DNA of 64,000 bases from Limiplasma sp034927815 (lineage in GTDB: Bacteria; Bacillota; Clostridia; Christensenellales; Aristaeellaceae), in NCBI GenBank assembly GCA_034927815.1, contig JAYFPK010000016.1, forward strand, positions 109,384 through 173,383, written 5' to 3'. Each line of letters opens with the position of its first letter. Within the stretch, counting starts at the first letter, position 1. Positions 16,455 to 25,752 of the stretch are shown here, piece after piece. A model generated the notes under the pieces. The model searched no databases, was not told the origin of the DNA, and saw only the letters and a list, made by a program, of their open reading frames with translations. The translations under genes and the position numbers were made by a program.

Positions 16455-17942
16455 ATGAAACAAGCGAAAATTACCGCCGTTGCGGGATATGAGATCGGCG
16501 CGGTGGACGATCGGCTCTTCGGGTCTTTTGTGGAGCATATGGGCAGCTGTGTATATAACGGCATTTTCCAACCAGGGCATCCTACGGCGGACACGGATGG
16601 ATTCCGGGGGGATGTGCTGGCGCTGGCAAAGGCGCTTCGTCTTTCCGTCCTGCGATATCCCGGCGGTAACTATGTGTCCGGTTATCGCTGGAGGGATACG
16701 GTGGGGCCCGTGGCCCGGCGGCCCACACGGCTGGATTTGGCTTGGCGTACGATAGAGCCTAACACCTTTGGCCTTGCGGAATTTGCAAAATGGGCCGAAC
16801 AAGTGGGCAGCGATATCATCATGACATTGAACCTGGGCACTGGCAACCAGCAGGATGCCTGCGACCTGGTAGAATACATGAATTTTCCAGGCGGCACCAC
16901 CCTGAGCGATCTGCGGGCCGCACATGGTAAGCGGGAGCCCTATGGCATCAAAACCTGGTGCCTGGGAAACGAAATGGATGGACCTTGGCAAATTGGACAC
17001 AAAACCAGCGGCGAATATGCCCGCTTGGCGGTGGAAACCGCTCGTGCCCTCAGGAAGATCGATCCGGCGCTTTCCTTTGTGGCGGTGGGGTCATCCCACG
17101 AAATGTTGGACACCTACCCGGAATGGAACCGGGAGGTGTTGATGCAGCTTTACGATGACGTAGAATACCTCTCCATGCACAAATATATCGGCCGGCCCGA
17201 CAATACCCAGGCTGAGTACCTGATATCTCCGCTGGATATGGAGCAACAAATCCGGGAGACCATCGCCATTTGCGATCACGTGAAGGCAGTGAAGCGCAGC
17301 AAAAAAACCATGTGGATCGCCTTTGACGAGTACATGCCCTCCAACCCGGATTGGAAGGGCGAACCGGAGCCCTGGCAAACAGGCGCGGTGCGTGATATGG
17401 CTATCTACTCCATGGAGGATACCCTTGTGTTTGGGAGCATGCTGCTGACGCTGCTTCGCCATTGCGACCGCGTGAAAATCGCGTGCCAGGCGATTTTGGT
17501 GAATGTCATTCCTCTCATTGTAGCGGAGAAAGACTGCCTGGCCTGGGGTAACGCGCCCTATTACGCTATGCTGGATGTATCCCTATATGGCAGGGGGCAT
17601 GTGCTCCAAACCAAGGCGGCTTCTCCCTTGATGGAGGCGGGCCGGTTTGGAGAAGCGCCTGTATTGGATCATGTATGCGTGCATTTCCCTGAAACTGGGG
17701 AGATGACCCTTTTTGTCATCAATCGTGGAGAAGAGGAGATCACCCTTTCGCTGGAAACATTTGGATTCGCAAAAAGCAAGGAAACCATTTCTCATGCCGC
17801 GCTATATGGGGCGCTGCAGGACAAAAACGATGGGAGTCATCCCTCGCGCTTGACCCCGCGTGAGATGGCGGTAACGCCCGACCCCATATGGACGCTTCCA
17901 GCGTATTCGTGGAATACCATCCGTTTGCGGGAACAGCATTAA
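16455..17942 (+). CDS. GH51 alpha-L-arabinofuranosidase
   Basis: The 495-residue enzyme belongs to GH51, retaining arabinofuranosidases that act inside the cell on imported oligosaccharides. It has no signal peptide. Residues 18-30 (DDRLFGSFVEHMG) and 66-80 (LRYPGGNYVSGYRWR) are family signatures. The acid/base glutamate is E173 in WCLGNEMDGPWQIGHK. The likely nucleophile is E292 in WIAFDEYMP; most relatives read FDEWN here, so the residue after the glutamate is unusual. The usual length is about 500 residues. The ATG at 16455 follows AAGGAGG, 21 bases after the permease gene. It would remove arabinose side groups from the glycan taken up by the same operon. Confidence 0.92.
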   Translation: MKQAKITAVAGYEIGAVDDRLFGSFVEHMGSCVYNGIFQPGHPTADTDGFRGDVLALAKALRLSVLRYPGGNYVSGYRWRDTVGPVARRPTRLDLAWRTIEPNTFGLAEFAKWAEQVGSDIIMTLNLGTGNQQDACDLVEYMNFPGGTTLSDLRAAHGKREPYGIKTWCLGNEMDGPWQIGHKTSGEYARLAVETARALRKIDPALSFVAVGSSHEMLDTYPEWNREVLMQLYDDVEYLSMHKYIGRPDNTQAEYLISPLDMEQQIRETIAICDHVKAVKRSKKTMWIAFDEYMPSNPDWKGEPEPWQTGAVRDMAIYSMEDTLVFGSMLLTLLRHCDRVKIACQAILVNVIPLIVAEKDCLAWGNAPYYAMLDVSLYGRGHVLQTKAASPLMEAGRFGEAPVLDHVCVHFPETGEMTLFVINRGEEEITLSLETFGFAKSKETISHAALYGALQDKNDGSHPSRLTPREMAVTPDPIWTLPAYSWNTIRLREQH

Positions 17943-17963
17943 AAACAATACGGAGGAAACCAT

Positions 17964-19961
17964 ATGCCAGTAACACAACGGATGCCTGCGTACCCTTTGG
18001 TTACCAGCGATCCCTATTGCTCCATTTGGTTGTGTGCGGACGCGCCCGCCGGAGAGGATACGCGGCACTGGACCGGGGAACGTAAGCGGCTGGAAATGAG
18101 GGTGGAAATTGATGGCGTTGCCTATGCTCTGCTAGGGAAAGTGGAGGGAGCGCAGGCAGCGGAGGCGGAGGTCTCCCTGACGCCCACCGCCACCACCTTT
18201 ACGTATCATCTTTCAGGAATAAAGCTTCGCTTTTCCTTTTGCGCGCCGCTACTGCTTTCGGATTGGGACTTGCTCTCCACTCCGGTGACGTTCTTACACT
18301 TGGAAGCCTCTTGCAAGGATGGGCAGCCCCATGCCCTCCAGGCCTGTTTTTCGCTATATGATGACATTTGTTACGATGGCCTTCAGGCTCCGCCGATGTT
18401 TGGGGATGTGACCCGCCAAAACGATCTGAACGTGGGCTGGATGGGACAGCGCAGGCAAAACCTGCTGTGCCACTCGGGGGATTTGACCAGCATTGACTGG
18501 GGATATGCTTACCTGTGCGCGCAGGGGCGGATGGAATACCAACCGGCGGCCCAAGGAGGCAGATTGGCCGCCCAATGGGAAAGCCGGGTTGATGGGGAGA
18601 ACAAAGCGGTGTGGCCCATGCTTTTTGGGTATGACGATATCGCATCCATCCACTATTTTGGCCACTTTTTGCGGCCTTGGTACGCCAGGAATGGACAGCG
18701 CTTCTGGGATGCCATGCTCCATTGCTGGCAGCGGCGGGAAGAAATCTTGGCCCGGTGTCAAAGCTTGGACTTGAAGGTTTTACGACAGGCGGAAAGGGCC
18801 GGTGGCATTGCCTATCAGACGTTGGTGTGCGCCGCATACAGGCAAAGCGTCGCGGCCCACAAACTGGTGGCGGACGAACAGGGGAGAGCGTTGTTTGTAT
18901 CCAAGGAGAATGGTTCCAATGGTTGCATGGGCACTACGGATGTAAGTTATCCATCCATACCGCTCTTTTTGCTGTTCGCGCCAGAACTGGTACGGGCCAT
19001 GTGCCGCCCCATTCTCCGTTTTGCAGAATCTCCGGGATGGCCCCATGACTTTGCCCCTCATGATGTGGGGCGATACCCGCATGCCACTGGTCAAGTCTAT
19101 GGCCTATTGCAGGGAATCCCCGGGAAAGGACCACGAGAAAAGGTGGGCCCCAAGGACGTGTTCCCTCCTTTGGTAAATTGGGAAGGGCAAAAAGAGAGCC
19201 CTTATGACCTCCGCTTTCAGATGCCGGTAGAGGAGTGTGGAGACATGCTGATCATGCTGGCGGCGGCCGTGCGGGCTGACGGAAATACCGAGTTGCCCCT
19301 GGCGCATTGGGATACGCTGCAAGGCTGGGCGGATTACCTGGCGGTCCACGGAGAAGATCCGGGAGAACAGCTTTGTACTGATGATTTCGCAGGGCATTTG
19401 GCGCACAATGTCAATCTGGCGCTGAAAGCCACCTATGGCGTGCTGGCTTTTGGCTGGATGGCCGGGAAGCTGGGCAAGCAGGCCCAGGAACAGGCTTATC
19501 AGGCCCAAGGGAGAGAAATGCTTGCCCGGGTTCTGGCCCGGGCGGACAAGGGAACCCATACGGCGCTTACCCTGGATGGAAAGGGTTGGAGCCTGAAGTA
19601 TAACGCGCTTTGGGATCAACTGTTGGAATTTCACCTTTTGCCCCCTTCCTTTTTTGCGAAAGAACTGGCAAAATATGAGGAGGAAACCCGGAGGTACGGC
19701 ATCCCACTGGACAATCGGGCTTTGTATACCAAGTCGGATTGGCAGATGTGGATGGCGGCCTCCAGCGGAAACGCGGAGACGGTGGCTCGTTTTGCGGCCC
19801 CGATTGCCCGGTACTTGGCGGAGACGCCTTCCAGGTTTCCCTTCCCGGATTGGTATGAAACGGAGGAAGGCGTCCACCACCAGTTCATCAACCGTTCCGT
19901 GCAAGGCGGTGTCTTTATGGCGCTCCTGTGGCGGCATTGGGTGATGGGTGAAAAGGAGTGA
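17964..19961 (+). CDS. GtaA-like DUF5127/DUF4965/DUF1793 protein
   Basis: The 665-residue protein reads like the so-called glutaminase A group of large cytosolic or secreted proteins. It opens with RMPAYPLVTSDPYCSIWLCA, a near-signature start. The middle has SYPSIPLFLLFAPELVRAM and FAPHDVGRYPHATGQVYGL, and later LCTDDFAGHLAHNVNLALKA, which looks like an (alpha/alpha) barrel. There is no signal peptide. Members sit in many gut glycan loci, and a glycoside hydrolase role is more likely here than glutaminase, given its place between GH51 and GH38 genes. The catalytic residues are not known to me. The ATG at 17964 follows GGAGG. Confidence 0.75.
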   Translation: MPVTQRMPAYPLVTSDPYCSIWLCADAPAGEDTRHWTGERKRLEMRVEIDGVAYALLGKVEGAQAAEAEVSLTPTATTFTYHLSGIKLRFSFCAPLLLSDWDLLSTPVTFLHLEASCKDGQPHALQACFSLYDDICYDGLQAPPMFGDVTRQNDLNVGWMGQRRQNLLCHSGDLTSIDWGYAYLCAQGRMEYQPAAQGGRLAAQWESRVDGENKAVWPMLFGYDDIASIHYFGHFLRPWYARNGQRFWDAMLHCWQRREEILARCQSLDLKVLRQAERAGGIAYQTLVCAAYRQSVAAHKLVADEQGRALFVSKENGSNGCMGTTDVSYPSIPLFLLFAPELVRAMCRPILRFAESPGWPHDFAPHDVGRYPHATGQVYGLLQGIPGKGPREKVGPKDVFPPLVNWEGQKESPYDLRFQMPVEECGDMLIMLAAAVRADGNTELPLAHWDTLQGWADYLAVHGEDPGEQLCTDDFAGHLAHNVNLALKATYGVLAFGWMAGKLGKQAQEQAYQAQGREMLARVLARADKGTHTALTLDGKGWSLKYNALWDQLLEFHLLPPSFFAKELAKYEEETRRYGIPLDNRALYTKSDWQMWMAASSGNAETVARFAAPIARYLAETPSRFPFPDWYETEEGVHHQFINRSVQGGVFMALLWRHWVMGEKE

Positions 19962-20034
19962 CGCCGCCGGAGACACGAAGTGGCTGGGGGCAAAAGCGTA
20001 GTTTTATTTTCAGATGGGGGAGAAACCTTTGCAG

Positions 20035-23000
20035 ATGCATCAATTGGACGCCCGAACCGGACATATGCTCGAAGAATTGAAGAGGTTGACGGCGCGAAAG
20101 CAAATACCGGTTTGCGGCATTGTTATGGAAGCGCCTCCGGGAAGTCCGCCCCAACCTTTTGCCAATGGCGGCCCTTGGGGACAGACGGAATGTTGGTGTA
20201 ATTTTTCCTTTACCCTGAATGTGCCTGATGATTTCGCAGGCCGTTTGGCCCTGCGGGTGAGAACCGGAAAAGAGGCTGAGTGGGAAGCGGTCAACCCGCA
20301 GTTTAAGGTTCGGGTAAATGGGGAATTGGTACAGGCCCTGGATACCAAACACACCCTGTTACTCTTGCGGCAAACAACCCGCCCCGGCGACTGCTTGCAA
20401 ATCCTGCTGGAAGGCTATGCACCGCCCCAGGAACCGGAAAAGGCCCCGCCTATTCTGGCTTTAACGATGTTAGATCTGCATGAACCTTTGCGACAGCTGA
20501 TTTGGGACCTGGAGGCCCCTTATCAGGCGGCATTGTTGATGCCGGCGGGTGAACGGGAGCGGGAAACCACGCTGGAGCTTCTTTCCAAAACGCTGGATCT
20601 GCTGGATCTGCGCTCCCCCCATAGCGAAGCCTTTGACGCTTCGGTGGAGAAGGCGCGGAATTTTCTGGAGGAAACCTTCTACGCCAAACGGGCCCAGATG
20701 CCACCTGAGGCTATTGCGGAGTGCGTCGGGCATACCCATATTGACATTGCCTGGCTTTGGGATATGGATCAAACCCGCCATAAGGCGGCGCGCAGCTTTT
20801 CTACCGTGCTGCGGTTGATGGAGGAATACCCGGAATACAAATTTATGTCCAGCCAAGCAATCCTGTATCAGATGGTGAAGGAGGACGAGCCTGCCCTGTA
20901 TGCCCGCATCCAGCAAGCGGTGCGGGAGGGACGTTGGGAAGTGGAGGGCGGCATGTGGGTGGAGGCGGATTGCAATTTGGCGGGTGGAGAGGCGTTGGCC
21001 CGGCAGCTTTTGTATGGGCAGGCGTTTTTTCAGCGGGAGTTCGGGGTACGCTGCCGCATCCTTTGGCTGCCAGACGTATTTGGGTACTCCGCCGCGCTGC
21101 CACAGCTTTTGAAGCAGGCGGGCATTGACTTTTTTATGACCACAAAGCTGAGTTGGAGCGAATTTAACAAGACCCCCTATGATACCTTTTTATGGCAGGG
21201 CATCGATGGCAGCGAGGTACTGACGCATTTCTCCCCCTCCCGGGATTATGTACCCCAGGGACAAAGCCTCTCCGCCCAGGATCTTTCCTTCTTTACCACA
21301 TACAATGCCATGCTTGCGCCGGGACAGATCAAAGGGGGATGGCAACGTTTTCAGCAGAAGGAGCTGGATGACCATTTTTTGGTCACCTTTGGGTATGGGG
21401 ATGGCGGCGGAGGCCCTACAGACTGGATGATGGAAAACGCCCGCCGCATGCACAGCCCATTGCCGGGATGCCCGTCGGTGCGGATGGGTCATGCCAGGGA
21501 TTTTTTTGAGGCGCTCCACCAGCGGGTGACGGGCGATCCCAGGCTGCCGTGCTGGAGCGGAGAGCTCTATTTGGAATACCATCGAGGCACCTATACCGCC
21601 ATGGGCAGGAACAAACGGAGCAACCGCAAGATGGAGCTTCTGCTTCGTGAAGTGGAGCTTTGGCGAAGCGTGGCTCAGCGGCAGGAAGGCCTGCCCTATC
21701 CAAAGGAACGTTTGGAGGCTCTTTGGCTGGACGTACTGACCATGCAGTTTCACGATATCTTGCCTGGCTCATCCATCCAAAAGGTGTATGAGGATTCCGC
21801 CAGCTTATATGCCACGGATGAAAAAGTGCTGGAGGGCTTGCTAACGGAAGGAATTACGGCTCTTTCGCAGCGGGTTGCCGGTGACGTATTGGCCTTTAAC
21901 GCCCTTTCCCATATCCGCGATGATATGCTTTGGTTTGACGCGCCTGAAACGGTCACCGCCCTACGGGACGCACATGGGCGTTTATATCCTGTTCAGCATG
22001 TGCAAAGCAGGGCATGCGCCTTCGTGCAAGGGCTCTTGCCCATGGGGATCACGGCCTTTTGGTTTGACGGTTTGCCAGCGGAAGCCCCCAGGGTGGCCAT
22101 CACCCCTGAAGGCTTTCGTACACCTCACTTTGAGGGCATCTTTGATGAAGGGATGCGCATCAAAAGCTTGATTGATAAAAGGGCTGACCGCCAAGTGGCG
22201 CGGCAGGGCGAAGTACTCAACCGGCTGGTATGCTATGAAAACAAGCCTCACAATTTTGACGCTTGGGACATCAATATTTATTATAAACGCCGCTGCTGGG
22301 AAATCGGCTGCCCAACGGCCGTGGAAGTGCTGGCCGAGGGGCCTGTGTTGGGGCGTTTGCGGGTGACGTATTCGTACATGAATTCCACCATACAGCAAAT
22401 CATCACCGTTTATCACGATCTGCCCCGCATTGATTTCGATACCCAGGTGGACTGGAAGGAAAAGCAATATCTGCTCAAGGCCCATTTCCCCGTGGACGTG
22501 TTTTACAAGGAAGCCACCTATGACATCCAGTTTGGCAATCTCACGCGGCCCACCCACCAAAACACAAGCTGGGATAAGGCGCGCTTTGAGGTATGCGCCC
22601 ATCGATGGATGGACGTATCGGAACAGGGTTATGGAGTTTCCCTGCTGAATGACTGCAAGTATGGCTACGCGGTGGATGAGAGAGGCATGTCCATAACGCT
22701 CTTGAAAAGCTCCATTGATCCAAACCCGGCAGCGGATCAAGAAACACATCATTTCACCTATGCTTTATGGCCCCATCAGGAGGGCTGGCGGGAGGGACAA
22801 ACGAATCAGTCGGCAGCGGCACTCAACAACCCGGTGCGTACTGCGCTTGGCATGGGGGAAGGTGCGCCGGAGAAACCGTTTGCTTCGGTGGATGCGCCTA
22901 ATGTGATCATTGAGACGGTTAAGGAAGCGGAAGATGGCCGGGGAACGATTTTGCGCCTGTACGAATGCCATGGACGCCGCACGCAGGCCCGGGTGCGTCT

Positions 23001-23247
23001 AGGGGCTGTACCCAGCCGGGCAGCCCTATGCAATTTGCTGGAGGAGGCGGTGGAACAAGTGCCTTTCCAAGGGAGGCAAATCTCGTTGCTCCTCCATCCT
23101 TATCAGATTTTGACGTTGCGCATTGAACCTGATGCTCTCCACACGAATCTGGAGGAGCCCAATAAGTCCTATTTTGAACCCAGCAGGAATAAGGAAAGGC
23201 GTCAATGTGAGAAGCAATCCGCCCATCCCTGGAAAGTTGGACGCTGA
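20035..23247 (+). CDS. GH38 alpha-mannosidase
   Basis: This 1070-residue protein is a family 38 alpha-mannosidase, a zinc-dependent retaining enzyme. The zinc ligands H233 and H235/D237 region reads GHTHIDIAWLWD. The nucleophile is D347 in WLPDVFGYSAALPQLLKQAG. EGGMWVEADCNLAGGEALARQ and FHDILPGSSI follow in the expected order, and the last 400 residues form the beta-rich C-terminal part. The ATG at 20035 is preferred over the one at 20014, because GGGGGAG lies before the former and nothing suitable before the latter. It has no signal peptide and closes the operon. It would trim mannose from imported glycans (N-glycan or yeast mannan fragments). Confidence 0.93.
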   Translation: MHQLDARTGHMLEELKRLTARKQIPVCGIVMEAPPGSPPQPFANGGPWGQTECWCNFSFTLNVPDDFAGRLALRVRTGKEAEWEAVNPQFKVRVNGELVQALDTKHTLLLLRQTTRPGDCLQILLEGYAPPQEPEKAPPILALTMLDLHEPLRQLIWDLEAPYQAALLMPAGERERETTLELLSKTLDLLDLRSPHSEAFDASVEKARNFLEETFYAKRAQMPPEAIAECVGHTHIDIAWLWDMDQTRHKAARSFSTVLRLMEEYPEYKFMSSQAILYQMVKEDEPALYARIQQAVREGRWEVEGGMWVEADCNLAGGEALARQLLYGQAFFQREFGVRCRILWLPDVFGYSAALPQLLKQAGIDFFMTTKLSWSEFNKTPYDTFLWQGIDGSEVLTHFSPSRDYVPQGQSLSAQDLSFFTTYNAMLAPGQIKGGWQRFQQKELDDHFLVTFGYGDGGGGPTDWMMENARRMHSPLPGCPSVRMGHARDFFEALHQRVTGDPRLPCWSGELYLEYHRGTYTAMGRNKRSNRKMELLLREVELWRSVAQRQEGLPYPKERLEALWLDVLTMQFHDILPGSSIQKVYEDSASLYATDEKVLEGLLTEGITALSQRVAGDVLAFNALSHIRDDMLWFDAPETVTALRDAHGRLYPVQHVQSRACAFVQGLLPMGITAFWFDGLPAEAPRVAITPEGFRTPHFEGIFDEGMRIKSLIDKRADRQVARQGEVLNRLVCYENKPHNFDAWDINIYYKRRCWEIGCPTAVEVLAEGPVLGRLRVTYSYMNSTIQQIITVYHDLPRIDFDTQVDWKEKQYLLKAHFPVDVFYKEATYDIQFGNLTRPTHQNTSWDKARFEVCAHRWMDVSEQGYGVSLLNDCKYGYAVDERGMSITLLKSSIDPNPAADQETHHFTYALWPHQEGWREGQTNQSAAALNNPVRTALGMGEGAPEKPFASVDAPNVIIETVKEAEDGRGTILRLYECHGRRTQARVRLGAVPSRAALCNLLEEAVEQVPFQGRQISLLLHPYQILTLRIEPDALHTNLEEPNKSYFEPSRNKERRQCEKQSAHPWKVGR

Positions 23248-23310
23248 TACTCCGTCGAGACTCTGGCAATATGCCCACAGGACTATTCTGTGATTGTCCA
23301 CGACACGATG

Positions 23311-23449
23311 TATGCCTGCCCTGCACAAAAAACGGCGTGAAATTTGCTCACATACCGCTCGCAAAATCATGCCGTTTTCCTGCCGCGCCCTTTACGCCTT
23401 TGAGCAGAGCGTGTAAACACTTGCGTCTCTTTCGGGCAAGGCAGGCATA
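23311..23449. other. Nested stem-loops forming a possible three-way junction
   Basis: An outer 10-bp stem (23311-23320 with 23440-23449, TATGCCTGCC/GGCAGGCATA) encloses two further hairpins. The first pairs AAAACGGCGTGA at 23329-23340 with TCATGCCGTTTT at 23367-23378, with one G-U and an extra TTTGC/GCAAA stem inside. The second pairs TTTAC with GTAAA around 23391-23416. On the minus strand the first stem runs into TTTTTT, so it can act as an intrinsic terminator that way; on the plus strand it has TTTT. It separates the convergent mannosidase and secreted-protein genes. A bidirectional terminator is the simple reading, but the enclosing stem is unusual. Confidence 0.5.
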
Positions 23450-23454
23450 ACACA

Positions 23455-23825
23455 CTAGACTTTCCTACGCAAAACCGTGCGCCAAATGGGTATGCGCCCC
23501 ATTGGATTCCCGGGTAGTAATTTTCTGTTGGCGTTTGTTATTATGAAAAATAAAAAAGCATTGGTGCGCGTTCTCATAGATGAGCCCTGCTTGGTGGTAA
23601 ACTCGTACCTGGATTTCTCCCGTTCCCGTATGGTCTTCATGTCCATCACAGCAAGCAGTTCCAGGCCTGTGGTCTGGTCAAAATCGTACTCAATTGGGTT
23701 CACATCCATATCCCAGCTCTTGGTGGGTGTGACTAATTCCAGTTTTCCTATATGCATAATAGCAGGATGCTGGAAACCCCTAGCTTTTTGGCCTCAGATG
23801 GCGGCCTTTGGGCGGTTTCCTTCAT
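23455..23825 (-). pseudogene. Frameshifted small gene, possibly a phage tail assembly chaperone
   Basis: An ATG at 23825 behind AAAGGAGA opens a frame that stops after about 25 codons near 23750. The next frame then continues with IGKLELVTPTKSWDMDVN and EYDFDQTTGLELL. A chain of the form kLeLxxP then YDFDxxTG recalls phage tail assembly chaperones, but the match is loose. The final 40 residues are degenerate. I treat it as a broken gene. From 23826 to 23934 nothing is seen. Confidence 0.3.
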
Positions 23826-23934
23826 GGCGGTCTCCTTTCGCGTGCAAGGGGCGGACCAATGCCAACCCTAGGATAGTAAAAGCCCCGTTCTTACTTTCAT
23901 AAAAACAGGACCTTATTATGATTTTGCCAACACT

Positions 23935-24645
23935 TCATTTACTTGGCAATACGTACTCCCTGATGGTTTTTGGTACTGGCCATTCACTATTTGCATAACA
24001 AAACTCGACCATAGCGGGGCCCCGCTTATTAAAGTACATCAGGCTAAACAATCTCACGTTTCCCCAGTGAGTAAACAGGGAAACATTTGATTTTACCGTT
24101 TCAAAGATCTTCACCATCTCTGCTGAATCCCATTTGTCCCCCTGCTTCCAAAAACCAATACCATCTCCTCTAGTGATAAAATATTCCTGGTCTGGCTCCC
24201 CATATTGATGAACCGCCTTTTCCCGCATCTCTTGGTAAACTTTTAATCCCAGCGCTCCATGATCTTTGATACCATTCTCATATTCCGGCAGAAGACTTGC
24301 AAGCCTTGAGTATAGCTTGATATATCTCAGTTCAGCATTCTTATGAAACGTTGCGGCGAGGGTGGCGGGATATCCAAACAAGTCCATTTCATAGCCCTGG
24401 TTTGCAGTGCTTGTCACAATCTGACTATTTTCCACGGGATTGATGGTCATTTCCATACCTGTTCGCTTTTGTACCACACTTTGAAAATCTTCTGGAGTTG
24501 TGGCATCAAAGGGAATATCCAGAAATAAGTACAGCCCATCGATATTCTTTTCCGCCACCATGCCCTCACCCGCTGCCATGGGCAAAACAACCAAAAACAG
24601 TGAAAGCAATACTGCAACCACAAATGCTCTTTCCATGCCTTTCAT
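23935..24645 (-). CDS. Secreted or membrane-anchored protein of unknown function
   Basis: The 236-residue product starts with a hydrophobic export signal (residues 5-25, RAFVVAVLLSLFLVVLPMAA) and no lipobox. The mature part is mixed alpha/beta and rich in aromatic and charged residues, with no motif that I recognise. AGGAGGT lies before the ATG at 24645, and a promoter is visible upstream. Base composition is more A/T-rich than the neighbouring glycan genes, which suggests a different origin. It appears to be a single-gene unit. Confidence 0.7.
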   Translation of the reverse strand: MKGMERAFVVAVLLSLFLVVLPMAAGEGMVAEKNIDGLYLFLDIPFDATTPEDFQSVVQKRTGMEMTINPVENSQIVTSTANQGYEMDLFGYPATLAATFHKNAELRYIKLYSRLASLLPEYENGIKDHGALGLKVYQEMREKAVHQYGEPDQEYFITRGDGIGFWKQGDKWDSAEMVKIFETVKSNVSLFTHWGNVRLFSLMYFNKRGPAMVEFCYANSEWPVPKTIREYVLPSK

Positions 24646-24696
24646 GATGGTACCTCCTATTCAGTTTGTTGGATGTATACTAATCTATTTTTTCTA

Positions 24697-24725
24697 ATTA
24701 TATCATGTTTTTATGGTCGGCACAA
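24697..24725 (-). promoter_or_regulatory. Promoter of the 23935-24645 gene
   Basis: On the minus strand TTGTGC (24720-24725) and TATAAT (24697-24702) are 17 bases apart, about 50 bases before the start codon. Confidence 0.55.
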
Positions 24726-24876
24726 TCTAAGCCGATTCTCACGTATTCAACGTTGCGTAATGATTGTTTACATTTGTTCATCTAAGAATCAGCGATATTT
24801 TACGGGAAGCGGTTTGGGCGCTTGCGGCGAATGGCTGGCCAGAAAGAGGGCAGAGTTATCTTCGCCCCTTGCCTTG

Positions 24877-25215
24877 CTAATTGAGCAATGCGCTGATCTG
24901 CTCCGTATAGTCCACACCATTGATACGCACTATACCGTTGACCATATCAACCAAGGTCACAGCCGTACCGTTTTCCTCCACCTCATACCGTACAACGCTG
25001 TATTCCTTTGTAGTGGAACGGGGGGATTGTGGCTGGTCTTGCGCAGTAAGAGATACGGTGTTTTTCGCCCTTGTATTCCATGTCTCCGATGGCAGCGCTA
25101 TACACATGGATCACACTGCGGAACTCCATAGGGATACACCCGGTCTGCCGCAATTTTTCATGGTGGGCCGGGTCGGGGATGGAAACGGCACCGCCGTACC
25201 CTGGTTAATACATTC
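24877..25215 (-). pseudogene. Frameshifted gene next to tRNA-Ala
   Basis: Two minus-strand frames each contain half of what looks like one small protein. The upstream frame reads GAVSIPDPAHHEKLRQTG, then PMEFRSVIHVYSAAIGDMEY, then KGEKHRISYCARPA. The sense then moves to the other frame, TTKEYSVVRYEVEENGTAVT followed by NGIVRINGVDYTEQISALLN and a stop at 24877. The join is around 25040. No family is recognised. Either the gene is inactivated or the assembly has an indel. The remaining stretch 24726-24876 shows nothing. Confidence 0.4.
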
Positions 25216-25260
25216 ATCAACTGAATCTATCCAATAATGATATCTTAAGGGTCTATAACA

Positions 25261-25308
25261 TAAAAATGGGGTTGACCGTATCCCGCTAAGCGAGCTGCCG
25301 ATCAACCC
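25261..25308 (-). terminator. Terminator downstream of tRNA-Ala
   Basis: On the minus strand GGGTTGA pairs with TCAACCC (25302-25308 with 25269-25275) and is followed by CATTTTTA. It lies 35 bases past the tRNA 3' end. Confidence 0.55.
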
Positions 25309-25343
25309 TGTTTGGGTAAAACCAGTTCGGATAACATCCTTCT

Positions 25344-25419
25344 TGGTGGAGCATAGGAGATTCGAACTCCTGACCTCTACAATGCGAATGTAGCGCGCTA
25401 CCAACTGCGCTAATGCCCC
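25344..25419 (-). tRNA. tRNA-Ala (anticodon CGC)
   Basis: The minus strand folds as a complete tRNA. The acceptor stem is GGGGCAT with ATGCTCC, and the D-arm contains AGCGCAGTTGGTAGCGC. The anticodon stem CTACA/TGTAG encloses the loop TTCGCAT with anticodon CGC, and the T-arm is AGGAGTTCGAATCTCCT. The 3' CCA is encoded. CGC reads the alanine codon GCG. A TTGACA/TATCAT promoter lies upstream. Confidence 0.95.
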
Positions 25420-25446
25420 ATAGATTGCTTTCCGAGAACGAAAGTA

Positions 25447-25475
25447 ATGATAGCATGGCTTTAGGGACTTGTCAA
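25447..25475 (-). promoter_or_regulatory. Promoter of tRNA-Ala
   Basis: On the minus strand TTGACA (25470-25475) and TATCAT (25447-25452) are separated by 17 bases, about 28 bases before the first base of the tRNA. Confidence 0.75.
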
Positions 25476-25548
25476 CTCCCCAATCGCGAAAAACGGCGTG
25501 AAGATATATAGGAGAATAACAGAGAAACGCCCCTTGCAGTACGATGAA

Positions 25549-25630
25549 AAACCCTACCCGAAACCCCATCTAAAACTCCATCCAAATCCCACCCAAATCC
25601 CATCCAAAATCTTACCCAAAACACAACCCA
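25549..25630 (-). repeat. G-rich degenerate tandem repeat
   Basis: The minus strand carries imperfect copies of a roughly 10-base unit resembling GATTTGGGTG, for example TGGGATTTGGGTGGGATTTG, flanked by GGGG and GGGTAGGG runs. Four or more GGG tracts lie close together, so a G-quadruplex is possible. The 25476-25752 gap contains no gene that I can support. Confidence 0.45.
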
Positions 25631-25752
25631 TGATGCCCTTGCCACCCCCTCCCAAGAGCAAAGGAACAAGGATCTCCACCCGGACTGTGCACGGCTACCC
25701 ATGTCCACACCTACCCACGCCTATCCACACCCACCCGCACTCACCACATCCG

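Noticed and set aside
25472..25708. A 78-codon minus-strand frame with repeated GWDLDGVLDG-like text
   Set aside because: The apparent protein repeat only reflects the G-rich DNA tandem repeat. There is no proper start site.
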